Assembly (NCBI GenBank): GCA_036850595.1
Contig: CM072155.1
Location: 8,310,256 to 8,374,255, forward strand
Direction: 5' to 3'
Length of the DNA stretch: 64,000 bases
From: Rhyacichthys aspro
Lineage: Eukaryota; Chordata; Actinopteri; Gobiiformes; Rhyacichthyidae
The stretch's first letter is position 1, and every line of letters starts with the position of its first letter. Below the pieces are notes generated by a model. The model worked only from the letters and a program-made list of their open reading frames with translations. It was not told the DNA's origin and did not search any database. Positions 1-12,100 of this stretch are shown here, piece after piece. Both the position numbers and the translations under genes were made by a program.

Positions 1-2628
1 GTTGTTTGAGAACTCTTTTATGTAGATGCAGAGGTGATATGCAGCCTTTAAACATGATATTAACAACGTGGACATACTCACAGTCACTACAATAAGCCGC
101 TACAATCCACACTTCCAGACATTTAAGTTACCACTGGTTTATGATAGACAATTTTTTGCATTGTTATATTGACGACTGACCTCTGGCTAAGTCCCACCAT
201 TTAAATGTGCATTAAGAACTTGGGAAGAAGTTAATGCAAAGGAAGACAGCCAACACAGGTATTCATAACCACTGTACTGCCAGCAACACCAAAATGGCGG
301 ACGACTCCAAGGCTACCCTTAACCCTCAAAAACATCTCAGGAGGCAGTACAGACCGTAATTAGACAGAAATAGGATTATTATGAAAGTGACAGACAGATA
401 AGCAAGGCCAGTGGGACGAGCTAACAGCAGAGCTAACCAGGCTTCACACCACAAAAGTGGAGGTTAATGTGAAACGCTGGGTCACATGATAAACTGTCGC
501 ACCAGTCGACACTAAAGAAAGCATGTAATAGCCTCAAAGAGTTAGAAAACAGACACATTACTAACTAGCAGATCATTAGAGACATTTTCTGAAGTTATAT
601 TATTGATCGCAACGCCCTGCCTCGAACGCCATCAGCTATTCATTTTGCATGTAGCTAACCAACACACTCAGACATTCTCAACCAAGAACAGCATAGAAAT
701 GCTAGAGACAATGCTTTTCCTACAGTTTTATGAAGATTTATGCAGTAAACAGTTTGAAAGCGATCAAAGGTCAAAACTACTTTCCTTTACCATCTCAGAG
801 CCAAAGTCTTGTGATTTTCAGAACGTTCACATCTAGCTGAATGAATAAACTCAATGTTTATTTGTTTTTTCCCCCACTGCTCATAAATGTGTCAATTTGA
901 TTCTGTATTGGCATGTTTTATGATTCATAGACGCTTATTGTATTGCCTGTAATTACACATGATGCATCAAATTTACATATTCTGTCCGTTTTCTATGCGA
1001 GTTGTACATGTTTTAAAAAATGAATGCAACACACCCACATCCATCTGCTATATGCAATACGACTATAACCTCTAGGAGTGGTGTAGGTGTTTCATGGAAC
1101 TGTGACGAAATCTGGCAAAGGCAATGTGACAGAAATGCTGCAAAAATGTGTTATGTTTTGAATTAAATTAAACATTAAACTGACATAAAAGACCCTTAAA
1201 TGTTTGCATACCTTGTTTTTTTTTTTTATAGATTACACCATATTACATCATGCAGAGCCAATATTTCGACGTTAAAGCCATTTGTGGAGTAACATGGATT
1301 ACTGCAGAAACATTTGTATTAACACATGTTCCTGATGTGTGTTGTTCAAAAAGAAAAATAGGTCTTTCTTCACCAGGTTCTTTTCTTTGAAGGCAGCTCA
1401 TCCTCAAAAGCCATGGATAAATTGCTGCCTTACTCCACATAAATGTCTTTAGGAAGAGGCTTTCAAGTGCATCATCAAAAGCCCCACCCCAAGTTTTGAA
1501 ACTATATTTTTGCTAAATAATTTGCGCTTTAATGTAGACATTATTACAACATTAACCAGTATTCTAAAACTCACCTTTGTGTTTAAGATGATCTAACACC
1601 TATTAAAGCAATCTCTTTTTACGCATCTTACTTCATGATGTAAACTACATATTGTTTTTATTTTCCATGTATCTGAATCTGTTACATTTTCATTACTTTC
1701 TACTTTTGTATTATGATTATTGTTGTTTTATATTATTCAATCCATCTCTATTTTCGACTATTACTGTCTCCAAGAGTATTTTGTGTGAAATTGAGCAACA
1801 GTAATTTCTCTTGTAGTTGAATAAAGTTTACATTATCCTACTATGATAACTATCACAATAAATGCAAAGTTAAAACAATGAAATGAACTATCAAATATTT
1901 TTTTTAAATACAATAAATTTATTTTGTCACAAATCTCATCCGCCATAATAAATCAAAAAGAATTAGCTGCATTCTGGGATACTGCTTCTGTAAAAGCTTT
2001 AGTGGTGACAGAAGCTGCTCCTGTATGTCAGAATCATTTCTAACATTAGCTAATGTGAATTTACTTTAAGGCCTTATGTCTTTTAGGGAGACAGAAGCTG
2101 CCAAACTCAATACATTTTGAATTCATCTGTTTAGCACTTACTTGACACATTTTGTTACTGTAACTGTGTAAAAAAATGTTAAAATGGAAGAGTTCTTTGA
2201 CAGCAGATGATAATTATTCCAAAGAAGTCCTCCCAAGAAAGGATCATCGAGAAAAAGCCTGGAAAGACCCTATATCTCTGGACCTAGCTTTTTTGTTTTA
2301 TCGTGTCTTCTGGACATTTGGAGAATAGAGTTTGTCCTGAATAAAAATGTTGTCTGCAGCTTTATTAGACACAAAATACCAGGTTGACACAAAAACCTCA
2401 ATGGCTCAAATCTCGTTCAGGTATGTGAGACTCATTGTGCCTCTGAGATGAAAGAGGAAGTATTGACAACTGTGTGACTGAGGGGAGCTGTGTCAGCGTT
2501 CGTATCTCGGGGAACACACACCAAACAAACCGAAGCGCGCACTCACTCAAAACAAAACGGCAAACAGTTCTTTTCTCTGGAGCTCTTTGTGACTAAACAC
2601 TACAGTCTCGGAGTCGAGTGGCACTCAC
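1..2628 (-). other. grin2a intron downstream of exon F (partial)
   Basis: AT-rich intron with the donor at 2623-2628. No M1-encoding sequence (VWVMMF-type) is visible on the minus strand. On the plus strand near 293 a short ATG reading MADDSK stops after 19 codons. The surrounding 240-480 stretch, with repeated 'agctaac' wording, resembles the interior of a small non-autonomous element, but I cannot name it. Confidence 0.7.
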
Positions 2629-2782
2629 CGAGAAAGGCCGATGGAGAGACTGTTCCGTTGCTACGAGAGACCATGACGCTGATCCCGGTTTCCACGAACG
2701 GGACGGAGAAATCGATGACCTCAGAACGCTCCTCATTGATCGTCAGAGATCCGACGGCCATGACGGCTTTCTTATAGACCAC
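2629..2782 (-). CDS. grin2a: grin2a exon F: S1 glutamate contacts and pre-M1 linker
   Basis: This 154-nt exon starts in phase 0 and ends one base into a glutamate codon. The translation begins VVYKKAVMAVGSLTINEERS and continues EVIDFSVPFVETGISVMVSR, then SNGTVSPSAFL. It corresponds to human GluN2A about residues 500-550 and has the same length as the human exon. It carries the direct agonist-binding residues of S1: Ser511 and Thr513 of GSLT and Arg518 of NEERS, which binds the glutamate alpha-carboxylate. All are intact. It ends just before M1 in the pre-M1 helix region. VVY-RAVMAVG is the 2A form (2B has VVMKRAYMAVG). The acceptor is TTTACAG above 2782 and the donor is GTGAGT at 2623-2628. 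The M1 exon is not found in 1-2628, so it lies beyond the left edge. Confidence 0.97.
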
Positions 2783-4235
2783 CTGTAAATCACAGGAAGG
2801 TAGATTTTAGATGAGGGGGATCGATTTATGGATGCCACATATTTGAATGACTTTTCAGCTTTGTATAATTTGGTAAAAAGTTGCATAGTATAGCTTTAGC
2901 AACATTACAGTTGAACCCCATGATCCACAGAAACATCTGGGACAAATACTTCCAATAGATACAAGATACAGAGCTTTTGTCAAGCCCCTTTGTTGAAAAA
3001 GGAAGTCAGCCTTTGTTTTGATTTTCAGTAACAATAATGTTAATTTTGATTTTGATAATTTGACACTTTCCCCATACCCCACCTAACCTCACACACCACA
3101 CACATCTATCACACCTGAACTGAAACATCTGTCAACTGAACTATGCTCATAGCTCATCAACAGCTCCATCCTAAGTTTAGACATTTTATCTTATGTTTAA
3201 TATATGTGGTTATGTTTGATTAAATATAAGCTTATTTACTCAACAAGCAATCCCCTTAATTAATACACCTCTACAAAAACTGTGTGGCAGATAATAAATA
3301 AAAAACATTTACGCAATCTCCTGTTTTGTGCTAATGATCTAGACTTTACTCTGTAATCATCATTTATGAATATTAAGGGTAACACTTTGACCACAGTGTG
3401 TGTTATTCTCTGTCCCTCTTCTCTCTCTCTACCTTGAATAAGTGAACAGAACTAAGGACATAGTGTTGTTCCACCTTAAATGCATGTTTGCACACTAATA
3501 ATGTTCTGACACATTTTTCTGTTTATGTCTGTTACTTAAAGATTTATCTGTTTTTACTATGACTATGGCTTGTGCTGGTATTGTGGACAGTGGCGCTATA
3601 CTGAATTTTTTTTTTTCCAGAAATTGCACTACATGTGATTGCATTTATCTTATTTTGGACTTGTATTTCTTAGTCTAATGTTCACAGTTGTAATGTATTA
3701 CTGTCACAATAAAGAATTGAATTGACTTAGGATTTCTGTTGAAGGAATGGTACTAGTGCTTTCTGATCTGCTGCTCTGTCCAGATCCATGGTCTGAGTAA
3801 AGAGTCGCTGCAGACACCTGCCAAGTGAGGCGCCACAAACAAATTTTATTAACTGCCTTTTTAATCTCAGGTCAGAACCTATAACAAACCTAATCAATAT
3901 GCGCATGACAGCCAGTGCGAACTAAGACGAAAGCCTGATGAACTCCAGCACAGTGAGTCAAGCTTGTCATAAAAACACAGACAGCTATAAAGTTTACAGT
4001 CTCTAAATGAACTCGGAGACTTTAGCTGCGAGTTGAGGCTGTGAATTCAAGATATGCAAAGAGGGCTTTTTCTGCAGGAGCAGCTAAGATTTGTTTACTT
4101 TCAGAGCCTTTTGGAGCCGATGCCAACGCCTCACAGCTGAAAACACTTATTCACACTTTGAAGCCGTTGCAAAACAAACACTCCGACACTTCAGGAAGAG
4201 AGATTTTGACTGCTGTACCCGACTGTCACACTTAC
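2783..4235 (-). other. grin2a intron between exons E and F
   Basis: A 1453-nt intron. It holds a probable short interspersed repeat end near 2866-2896. On the minus strand this reads TAAAGCTATACTATGCAACT, close to the TTAAAGCAACAC end motif seen at 55247 and 26534. The rest is unremarkable AT-rich sequence with short T runs. Confidence 0.8.
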
Positions 4236-4407
4236 CTCTCCCACCATCCCATTCCAGACATTGTTGATTTTCTTGCCATGTTTGCCATTGGTTACCAGGT
4301 ACAGGTCATAGGTGAACTTGACGTACTTTGCGATCTTTTTTAGAATGTCGATGCAGAAGCCTTTGCAGCATTTTTTGATGTACGTCCCACCGGCCTCTGT
4401 TGAGTTG
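4236..4407 (-). CDS. grin2a: grin2a exon E: S1 ligand-binding core
   Basis: This 172-nt exon has one base completing an aspartate codon, then 57 codons, ending in phase 0. The translation includes NSTEAGGTYIKKCCKGFCID, KKIAKYVKFTYDLYLVTNGK, HGKKINN and VWNGMVGE. It aligns to human GluN2A about residues 443-499 without gaps. The CC pair matches Cys455/Cys456, partners of the cysteines in exon D. The histidine in NGKHGKK corresponds to His485, one of the residues lining the glutamate pocket. NNVWNGM favours 2A (I recall NGTWNGM in GluN2B). NST is a sequon. The acceptor TTTTTGCAG is just above 4407 and the donor GTAAG is at 4231-4235. The most divergent stretch, between the cysteine pairs, keeps the human spacing of 18 residues. 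Confidence 0.96.
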
Positions 4408-5681
4408 CTGCAAAAACAAAGACAACACGGTCAGTTTTGAAATAGCAGCTGCTGTACACAACAATCTTTGCTCTCATTTCCATTCGGCTTCTTTACACCT
4501 GGGGGTTCTTTCACCTTTAAGATCACCTTTTACTCTAAAATGACATTAAAAAAATCTCTTCCTTCTACCTCCACGTCTCTCTGGAGGAGGTCGTTTTTTG
4601 ACGGCCCAGCATCTGCAAGGCTGGGACCATCTGTGTGGATACGCTGAAGAGGAGAGAGTTCAGACAGCGATCGCGTACACACAGGAGCGCACATCGACTT
4701 TGAGCCACCTGGGAGTCTCATTTCACTTTTAGATGTGTGCTAATTAGACAACGATAACCTCATCCTTTAGTTGAACAACAACCTGGACGCAAAGTTGATA
4801 GAAAGTGAGAAGGCAAAGAGTCGATGAACGTGTTTGCAGTTACCTTCAGGGCTTAAACTGGACAAAGACACTCAAGCACTGTCTAATAATGACTTCTTTT
4901 TATAGATACATTTGTTTTCATTTGTTCTGAAAATGCTCCAGGGAGACTTAAAACCTCAACTATAACTGATGTCAAACATATATCATTAACCTCGCATGTT
5001 ATTCGCAAAAAACAATCATTTACAATAAAGTTTGTCAGTCTCAAAGTTAGCCAAAGTCATCTTGATACATTAACATTGGAGACCATCTCTGGACTCTAAC
5101 GTAACTACAGTGTTAGGACATAAACTCTGGTCTCTGGAGGTAAATTCCTGGGTTTAAAACCAATTCCTGGTTTTATGTCCTATTCATTGTCCCAACCTAT
5201 CACGAAAAATTGTCAGAGATTTGGTTTAACTGAATGCATCCAATAGAAAACCGAAGTTTCACCATCTGTCCCATCTAGCTATGCTATCCCCTCTATCCAT
5301 TAAAGGCTAAACATGCCCAAAGAACCTTTTAAAAAAGTAATGTCTGTAGCATGGTGTCAGGGCTTAAATGAGAAGTTAAAATGCCCCATCAGTGTCCGCA
5401 AAAGAGAGATGGGCCAGTGAGAAAACATTATGAGGACATGTCCCCGTTGTGTATTGTAGGTGTGCTCAGATGAGTCTCGGGGTCTATCTTCCAGACAGAG
5501 TGACTTAGCTACAGGCCACAACTGTAATAACCGCACTCACAAACTCGGCGTGCCCATTTAGCCGGCCCGTAATACAGAGGAGGCAGCGAGAGCATGTGAT
5601 GTTATGGAGGCTGTTTGCGAAGTGGCTGGGCCAACTCGATGCAGAAGCAGAGCCTGAGGGGTCTCCAGAGAGGCCAGTGTA

Positions 5682-5703
5682 TGTGTGTGTGTGTGTGTGT
5701 GTG
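5682..5703 (+). repeat. (TG)n microsatellite
   Basis: Eleven TG units, followed by an imperfect extension. Confidence 0.95.
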
Positions 5704-5884
5704 ATAATGTGTGGAGTTGTTCTTAGCTGCAGCCTGGATGAGTGGATTTATGGTTGTGCATGCATGCATTCCCCCACCCCCTCCAAACAATCCCGGCCCT
5801 CTACTGCTTCTCCCACTCGACTTCTTGGCTCCCCTCTCGATCTCTCTACCCTCTTCTCTCCAAATGGACACTGAGGATGCTTGA

Positions 5885-6320
5885 GTGGGAATCGCGCTGT
5901 GGGAGGGACGAGCGCGCCCGGACGCATTGGCCTGTGAGCGAGCGGACATGTGGCAACAGAGAGTGGATACGACTGCGTGCGATCCTCCTCGGAGATGCTT
6001 TATCCTCCGCCCTACTTCACAGTCATTCTGGATGGAAATCTCAGTTGGACCTTCTTACCGCTTCAGTCAGCTCTGTTTGTGTCTGTGTGCAGATAAGTGC
6101 GGCGCAGCGGCAGACGTTCACTGTAAGCGGCCGAGGAGACAACTGTCGGTAAATGCGCGGACTGTAGAGGACACAAACATGATTAAACTATCATCTACGT
6201 GCTCCAGTCGAACGGCCACTTGTGTTAAGGGCGCGCTTTGAAAAGAAAATGGATGGTGAACGAGAGGGAAATTTGCTGAGTTCAGTGGGCGCCTCCATTT
6301 TTCAGGCGCGAGACGTGAGA
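5885..6320. promoter_or_regulatory. CpG-rich block inside an intron
   Basis: This block of about 435 nt is visibly enriched in CG dinucleotides (runs such as GGGACGAGCGCGCCCGGACG and AAGTGCGGCGCAGCGGCAGA) compared with the AT-rich intron around it. It overlaps chance open frames on both strands. It could be a CpG island marking an alternative or antisense promoter, or an enhancer. No core promoter motif stands out. Confidence 0.4.
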
Positions 6321-7189
6321 AAGACAAACCAGTGTCCCAAATCAAATGTACTGTTATAATGCTTTCAGGAACTACTAATGTGTGGAATATTGGGGAAAAC
6401 ATGCAATATATACAGTAGTCATGGTGTGGTTTATGTGCTTGATCTTAAATCTAATGCAAGTGATTAGTAACAAATTTTTCCAGTTCAGGTTTCTTGCCAA
6501 AGTAAATCTTATATTGCACCAATATCTTGAGAGAGCAGTTCATACATTTCTCACATAACACCTGGAGTATTGTATCTTTCTCTTTTTAAGATTGGACAAG
6601 GGTTTCCTCTTGCAGTGTGCCACAGAATGCTGTAGCCTGGCTTTTGAAGGTAACAAAATGAGCACATCACTCCTGTGGCCTTACAATTGCTCCTCTCACC
6701 TTTGAAAATTCACTTCAAAAGCTTAAAAAAAAAAAAAGTCCACATTCTGAGAGCTCTCGTTGTCATGAAGAAAGTAAACAAAGGGTCATGGAAAATCAGG
6801 GAAAGACTTTTTCTCATAATTCTGACTTGATTCTCAGATTAACTTTTTCCTTAATCCTCTTCCTACCTTCCCTTAGCTGATATTTACTGGTAATTTCACA
6901 GATTGTTTAATTACTCCTAATCGCACTAATTACACTTTGGTCAACTGACGTTATTTTAAATGTGCTATTGACAAAGACTTTGACCTGACTTGATGGGTAT
7001 CGGTATAGTTAGGAAAAAAAAACAAAAAAACATTGTAGTTAGGCCAAAATATATTGTTAATGCTTAAACTACCATAAAAGATTATGCAGGACAAAGTTTA
7101 TGTCCAATGCAATACCCAAACCTGCTCCCAGAAAAGCAAAAGGCACTTCCTCAAACCTTCCTCTGTACACTGAATGGTTAGATACTTAC

Positions 7190-7392
7190 TCTTTGATATG
7201 CTTTCTGCAGGGCACAGAGTTCCTCATGCAGGTCCCAGTCAGCCTCTCCACGTCCTCCACTATCACAAACGGTTTCTCCTCCAAAGTGACGATGGACAGA
7301 TGGTTGTCGTCCAGCTCAGCGTCTCCGAAGGAGTTAAAGCGAGGCCACACTGGGTACTTGAGAGTCAGGCTGCGGTTGTCCAGTTTCCCCAT
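7190..7392 (-). CDS. grin2a: grin2a exon D: amino-terminal/ligand-binding linker and start of S1
   Basis: This 203-nt exon has 67 codons from phase 0 plus two bases. It begins MGKLDNRSLTLKYPVWPRF and contains DDNHLSIVTLEEKPFVIVED, TGTCMRNSVPCRK and HIK. It corresponds to human GluN2A about residues 375-442 and opens the S1 segment of the glutamate-binding domain. The two cysteines (TCMRNSVPC) match Cys429 and Cys436, which form S1 disulfides with the CC pair in exon E. NRS is an N-glycosylation sequon where human has NHT. The leading ATG is not a translation start: it directly follows the acceptor CTGCAG and replaces the human valine codon. The donor GTAAGTATC lies at 7181-7189. Together D and E total 375 nt, the same as in human. 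DDNHLSIVTLEE is a hallmark of NMDA receptor GluN2 subunits. Confidence 0.96.
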
Positions 7393-9077
7393 CTGCAGAG
7401 AGCCGTTACACGAGGTTAATGGGAATTGATTAAAGACAATGCAGGCCATAATCATTTTTCATAATTAGTTAACACGTTTGGGACTCTGCCAAAAGACAAT
7501 ACATTTTAGGATTTAAGACTCAAAACAAAAAGTGCACTTCTCTCTAGTGGGTAATTGCACTATATTCAAACCCTCTTAAAATCCCCCAATATTGTTCCCA
7601 ATAGTAATGGTGTCTCTTCGAGTAGATTTATTTTCTGCAGAAGTTATGCGATGTATAAAGGGCTGATTGACAACTATAATGAACAGCTGCTGTCAGAAGT
7701 CCTTCACATAAACAGGAGGAGGCAAATCTGGTGATCAGTGGGGTGTCCCTCCCTGTCATCTGCACTCCACAACATGGCAGCACCAGTAATTGCAATATTT
7801 TGTTTTTTACTCTCAAATAAAATGGTTTTAAACTGCACTCTATGCATCAGATCATTCCTCTCATTTTCAAATATGCATAATACTGTCTCACTTTAGGGAA
7901 GAGACTGAAAATGTAAGGGAGAAAATATGCATTATGTTGCAGGCACATATCATGAGACATGTTGTTCACAGACCATAATAAATGTGACGGCTGTCGTGGT
8001 GTTAGATCACAGCAGATTAAAAACATGCACAGGGATGCATAGCAAAATGCACACAGAGGAATATGTGTTCTGAATGCTAACACATGGAGAATTACAGCTT
8101 GATAGCACTGCCACTCTATTAATAATTCAGACGCTCTTCAGCCTCGTGCTTATAGATTTTTGCTACCTGCTTAGCTACACCTGTCAGTGTATGCACCTAT
8201 TTCTATACTATTTATGCATTTTTGAATGGGACCAACGATGCGGAAAGGAATCAAGAGACACAGAAAAGCTTTGCTCCACAGTTAATATTTAATATTACAG
8301 GAGCCAGAAAATGGCAAAACCACGCTCTCACTCTTCACTTCATCCATTTCAAACGTCTTTCTTCTTTCACTCTCTCTTCTGGCCTCATACAGCATTACAA
8401 ATGTAGTAAGAAGCTGAGTGGCTTTTACAGCCCAAGTTTTTTTTAGTATGTGTGTATTGGGGGCACACACACCACATAAAGTAACTCTGCCACTTGACGT
8501 CTTAGGTAGAAACAAATGGGAACAGGCGTACTACTTTCTTGCTGAGTGTATGTGAATAAAAACATGAAATATTGACATGCAAAGTCACTCCTTGACCCTA
8601 CTCACTATAGCAGAATTAAAATGTGATGTCACCACAAATATGCCATTACAAACAAAACAAATGCCATTTTCCTTTTTATCACAATTGACAATCTAATTGA
8701 ATGGGCAGAGCTTAAACAGCATTATGGCATCTTAAACAATGACAGTGTCAAATATGCCCCTTTGGTTGGCGTTTATGTGGTAACTTTTTTCTAGCCATGA
8801 TTAGTTTGAAGCAGCAGATGAAACATAGCCACTATTGACAGCCTCTCTGTCTCTGCTGCATAAGATCTGCATTTATAGTTGTTATAAATCTGTGCAGTTT
8901 GGATCCACAGTTCAGTTTCTTTTTGAATCAACTGAAGGAAAACACACTAGAAACCAAACTAGACACTAGAAACTGCACACATGCCACTGTGCTAAGATCT
9001 GGAGCACAGTTCTTGTTCTGGTGGGCCTAGCACCATAAAGCATCAGGCTACGCCTCAGTGCAGTAAACAGAGTTGCT

Positions 9078-9131
9078 GAAAGTCTTCACCCATCAGGCTG
9101 AAGACTTGAAGTCTGAAGGGTGAAGTCTTTC
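9078..9131. other. small near-perfect hairpin
   Basis: The left arm 9078-9096 (GAAAGTCTTCACCCATCAG) is complementary to the right arm 9113-9131 (CTGAAGGGTGAAGTCTTTC) at 17 of 19 positions, with a 16-nt loop that itself holds AGACTT/AAGTCT. It lies in the intron between exons C and D and would be transcribed with grin2a. Confidence 0.6.
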
Positions 9132-12100
9132 TGAAACACTACATGCATGTGTACACAGGGCCAAAACACATCGCCTATCTGTGGACATGGCACAAGTGAA
9201 ACATCATTGTAAAGGGTTGCTTTAACCACACATGCCAACCACAGTCACAGTAGCCGGAGTTTCTCTTCAATATGTTCTCCAATTTGCTTTAGCTTTAACA
9301 TTTGGAAATATGTAATTGCTACAAAACAACAGTGTGATGAAAAAAAATTACTTCTAAGAGCAATAATCTAGACATTGATGTTCAGAATTTAGAAAGTTAA
9401 GAAATAAAGACAACAAAACCAGATTAACAATGTTGACCTGTTTCAAATTTGTTTTCACTTTGGTCCACTATTTCATGCCTATGTGTGTGGAGTTATGAGA
9501 GAGCAGTGGTAAGACACACATATAAATCCACACACGTGTGCTGTTGCCTCGCCTGCCTGCTTGCCTGGATAAGTCATTAACAGACGAGCAGAGAGGAGGA
9601 AGTAAAATTAGCATTTTAATTGTTTTGCTTTGAGTACTTTCCTATCCTCTGACAGGGATTAGAGTCTTTCCTCCGCTCAGACTCGGCGGCACTGTCAACA
9701 GCTCACTCTGCTGTTGGCTACATCACTCCCGGTGCATGTCAGAGGTGTGGGAGATACAGGACGCTGCACTGAGATGGCATGTGTGCAGTTTCTAGTGTGT
9801 CACCTTCGCTCTCCAGGGAACGCTCGCATTTGTCTATCTCTCTTACCCCAGCTGCTTTGCATTTCACAAGCCACTGAGTTTGGGCACACACAAATCTATA
9901 TGTGCAAGTGTGTGCGGGTCTGAACTCAAAGCAGGGAGGTACGATAGAAAATGGGATTGGTAATGGCGAAGTGAGGGGGAATTTGTGCATAATAAGTGAG
10001 GTAGGACTCGTGTCACAGACGTTAATGGAGAGTTGTGGAGATTGTGGGGCCAAAGCTTTTGGAAACACACGCAACTTGAATACACTCTAAGGTCTCTTCA
10101 ACACTTACCATGGAAAAGCTGCTACTCCTGTGTCTGCAAACCACCTGTTTTTATTCATTTAGAGGTTGGATTATTGAGCAAAATTGGTTGCTTCATAAAC
10201 CATAGACCATAAATAAAGACTGACAGAGACTCCTTGTTTTTACAGTTCAGATAATCTTGACAGTCTAAGTGATTTGTTCTGTCCTATGAAAAGAATAAGT
10301 CTGGTGGATGAAACTACCTCCAGATGCAATTGGATAGATATAACCAATCAGATAGCAAGAAATAAAAAATTGCTTCTCAATGTAATTAAATAAGTAAGTA
10401 GTAAGTTTCATAAAGGCCTGTCATTTAAGATACACAGCTACAACTGGATTGACAGGATTTCTACAGAGTAGGTGACTTTTTGTTAAGAGAAGGAATTCCA
10501 GACCCATTTCACTCTGTAAAACCCATTTCTAAGGAGACCCTAGCTTCTTCAAGCATGTCGTTTCTTCACTTCAGCATTGACAAACCATATTTAAAATCTA
10601 GGAGGATATCAGTTTGGGAAAAGCCAGAGCAGACGTAAAGGTTGAAACAGGACAAGGATGATAAAGCTGACTTCAGCTCTGTTTCTTCTTCTCCTTTTCT
10701 TCCTTCTCTACTGTCTCTCCTTCGCTCTAATTAAAGAAAAAGAGGTTATAAATTAATGCTCAGAGTGCAGAGAGGATCCTGTGTATCGACCGGTGCGGGC
10801 CACAGAACGCTGAATATCCCAGTATGAGACTCTCGATATCACACACGAACAATGCACACAGAGCAATTTGTGAGGGGCTGTGGTGTGACAGCGAGAGGCC
10901 AGTGGGAGGTTACCAAGATAGGGCCCATGGGATTACTGCATTATAACATCCCACAGCGGCAATCCTATCGCATCATCATCCTCTGACAGATTAAGTGCCA
11001 CTTGGCAATGAGATGACACTTTGCCCCTGAAGAGCCGTGTTTCCCTGCACCGCGGCCTTTCTTTCACTGAAAATACTCCTCCTCCGATTACTTTTGTCAC
11101 TTCATACCCCGTATCTGTTTTCTGCTCTATGTTTTTCTTTTCTCTACGCTCTGAATGTACTTATCTACCAAACTGAATGTAACTAGATAAAGTTCCTTGT
11201 TATAGAACTTCATTTGATAAGAAACCACTTTTTTCCTATTACCCCTACTGAAAAAAAAATCTACATTTTGCAAAGAATGTGAACTCTTGTCTTTTGCACA
11301 AAAGACCTGGGTTTTGTGTCTCATCCACCACCCAAGCCTCTGTACTTCATATCAAAAAACAGTTCAGAAATCCCGATCTGACAAAGATTGGACATACTTT
11401 TTGATGTGCATACGACACAGAAATACTTTTGGGCTCGAAACATTCATTATGTGCATTCTGGGAATTCTGAAAATGTCAATAAGCAAAACATTCTTTCAAA
11501 ATAATGGATAAATCAACATAAACTGAATTGCTCTTCTTCCCTTTGTGTAATTCCTTAGTCGACAGGCACCAAAATGAGAGTGAGTGTTAAAAAGAAAATC
11601 CAAATCAGGGTCAGGGCTTTCAGACTGAACATCTTCTCTGCACAACTCTCACTGGGAGCGTTATCACAGTGGCACGTTGCATTATGGGAGAATGAGTTCT
11701 TGATAGCGTGGAGAAAGTCATTCAGTCATAAAACAGTATCTGTCACTCCTGTCAGACAACGTTATGTCGGGGAAAATGATTTGTGGTGTTACTCGGCACT
11801 CTCTGGCTGCATGTGTGTGAACATGAGAGTCTCAGCGAGTGTGTTTGTAAGAAAAAGTGAAAGCTCGAGAGAAAAAAAAAAAAATAGCATGGATTTAGAC
11901 ATTGTACTCAGCAAACTGGGACCACAGGTGCATTTGAATCTGGTCGATTTTTAGGTGTGTTTCCCATGTGTGCCTGTGTTCCATATTGTGAGTCTCCAAG
12001 CACAAATCCCATGCTGTCTGTAATAATTATTTTGTGAACTGGCTGCTAACACTGCTACAGTTCCTTAAGCAATTTACACACTCCATCTACTCAGCAGGAA

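Larger units (their letters stand above)
4408..7189 (-). other. grin2a intron between exons D and E
   Basis: A 2782-nt intron containing a (TG)n microsatellite at 5682-5703 and a CpG-rich block at about 5885-6320, both listed separately. The remainder is AT-rich with A runs near 6726-6737 and 7014-7030. Confidence 0.8.

Noticed and set aside
293..358. ATG with favourable context reading MADDSK on the plus strand
   Set aside because: The frame stops after 19 codons, and the surroundings look like a small non-autonomous repeat.
5596..6241. Overlapping open frames on both strands in the CpG-rich block
   Set aside because: High GC lowers stop frequency. The frames conflict with each other, and one contains CVCVCV from the TG repeat.
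7390..7392. ATG at the first codon of exon D as a translation start
   Set aside because: It directly follows a good CTGCAG acceptor and continues the phase-0 frame from exon C, so it is an internal methionine.
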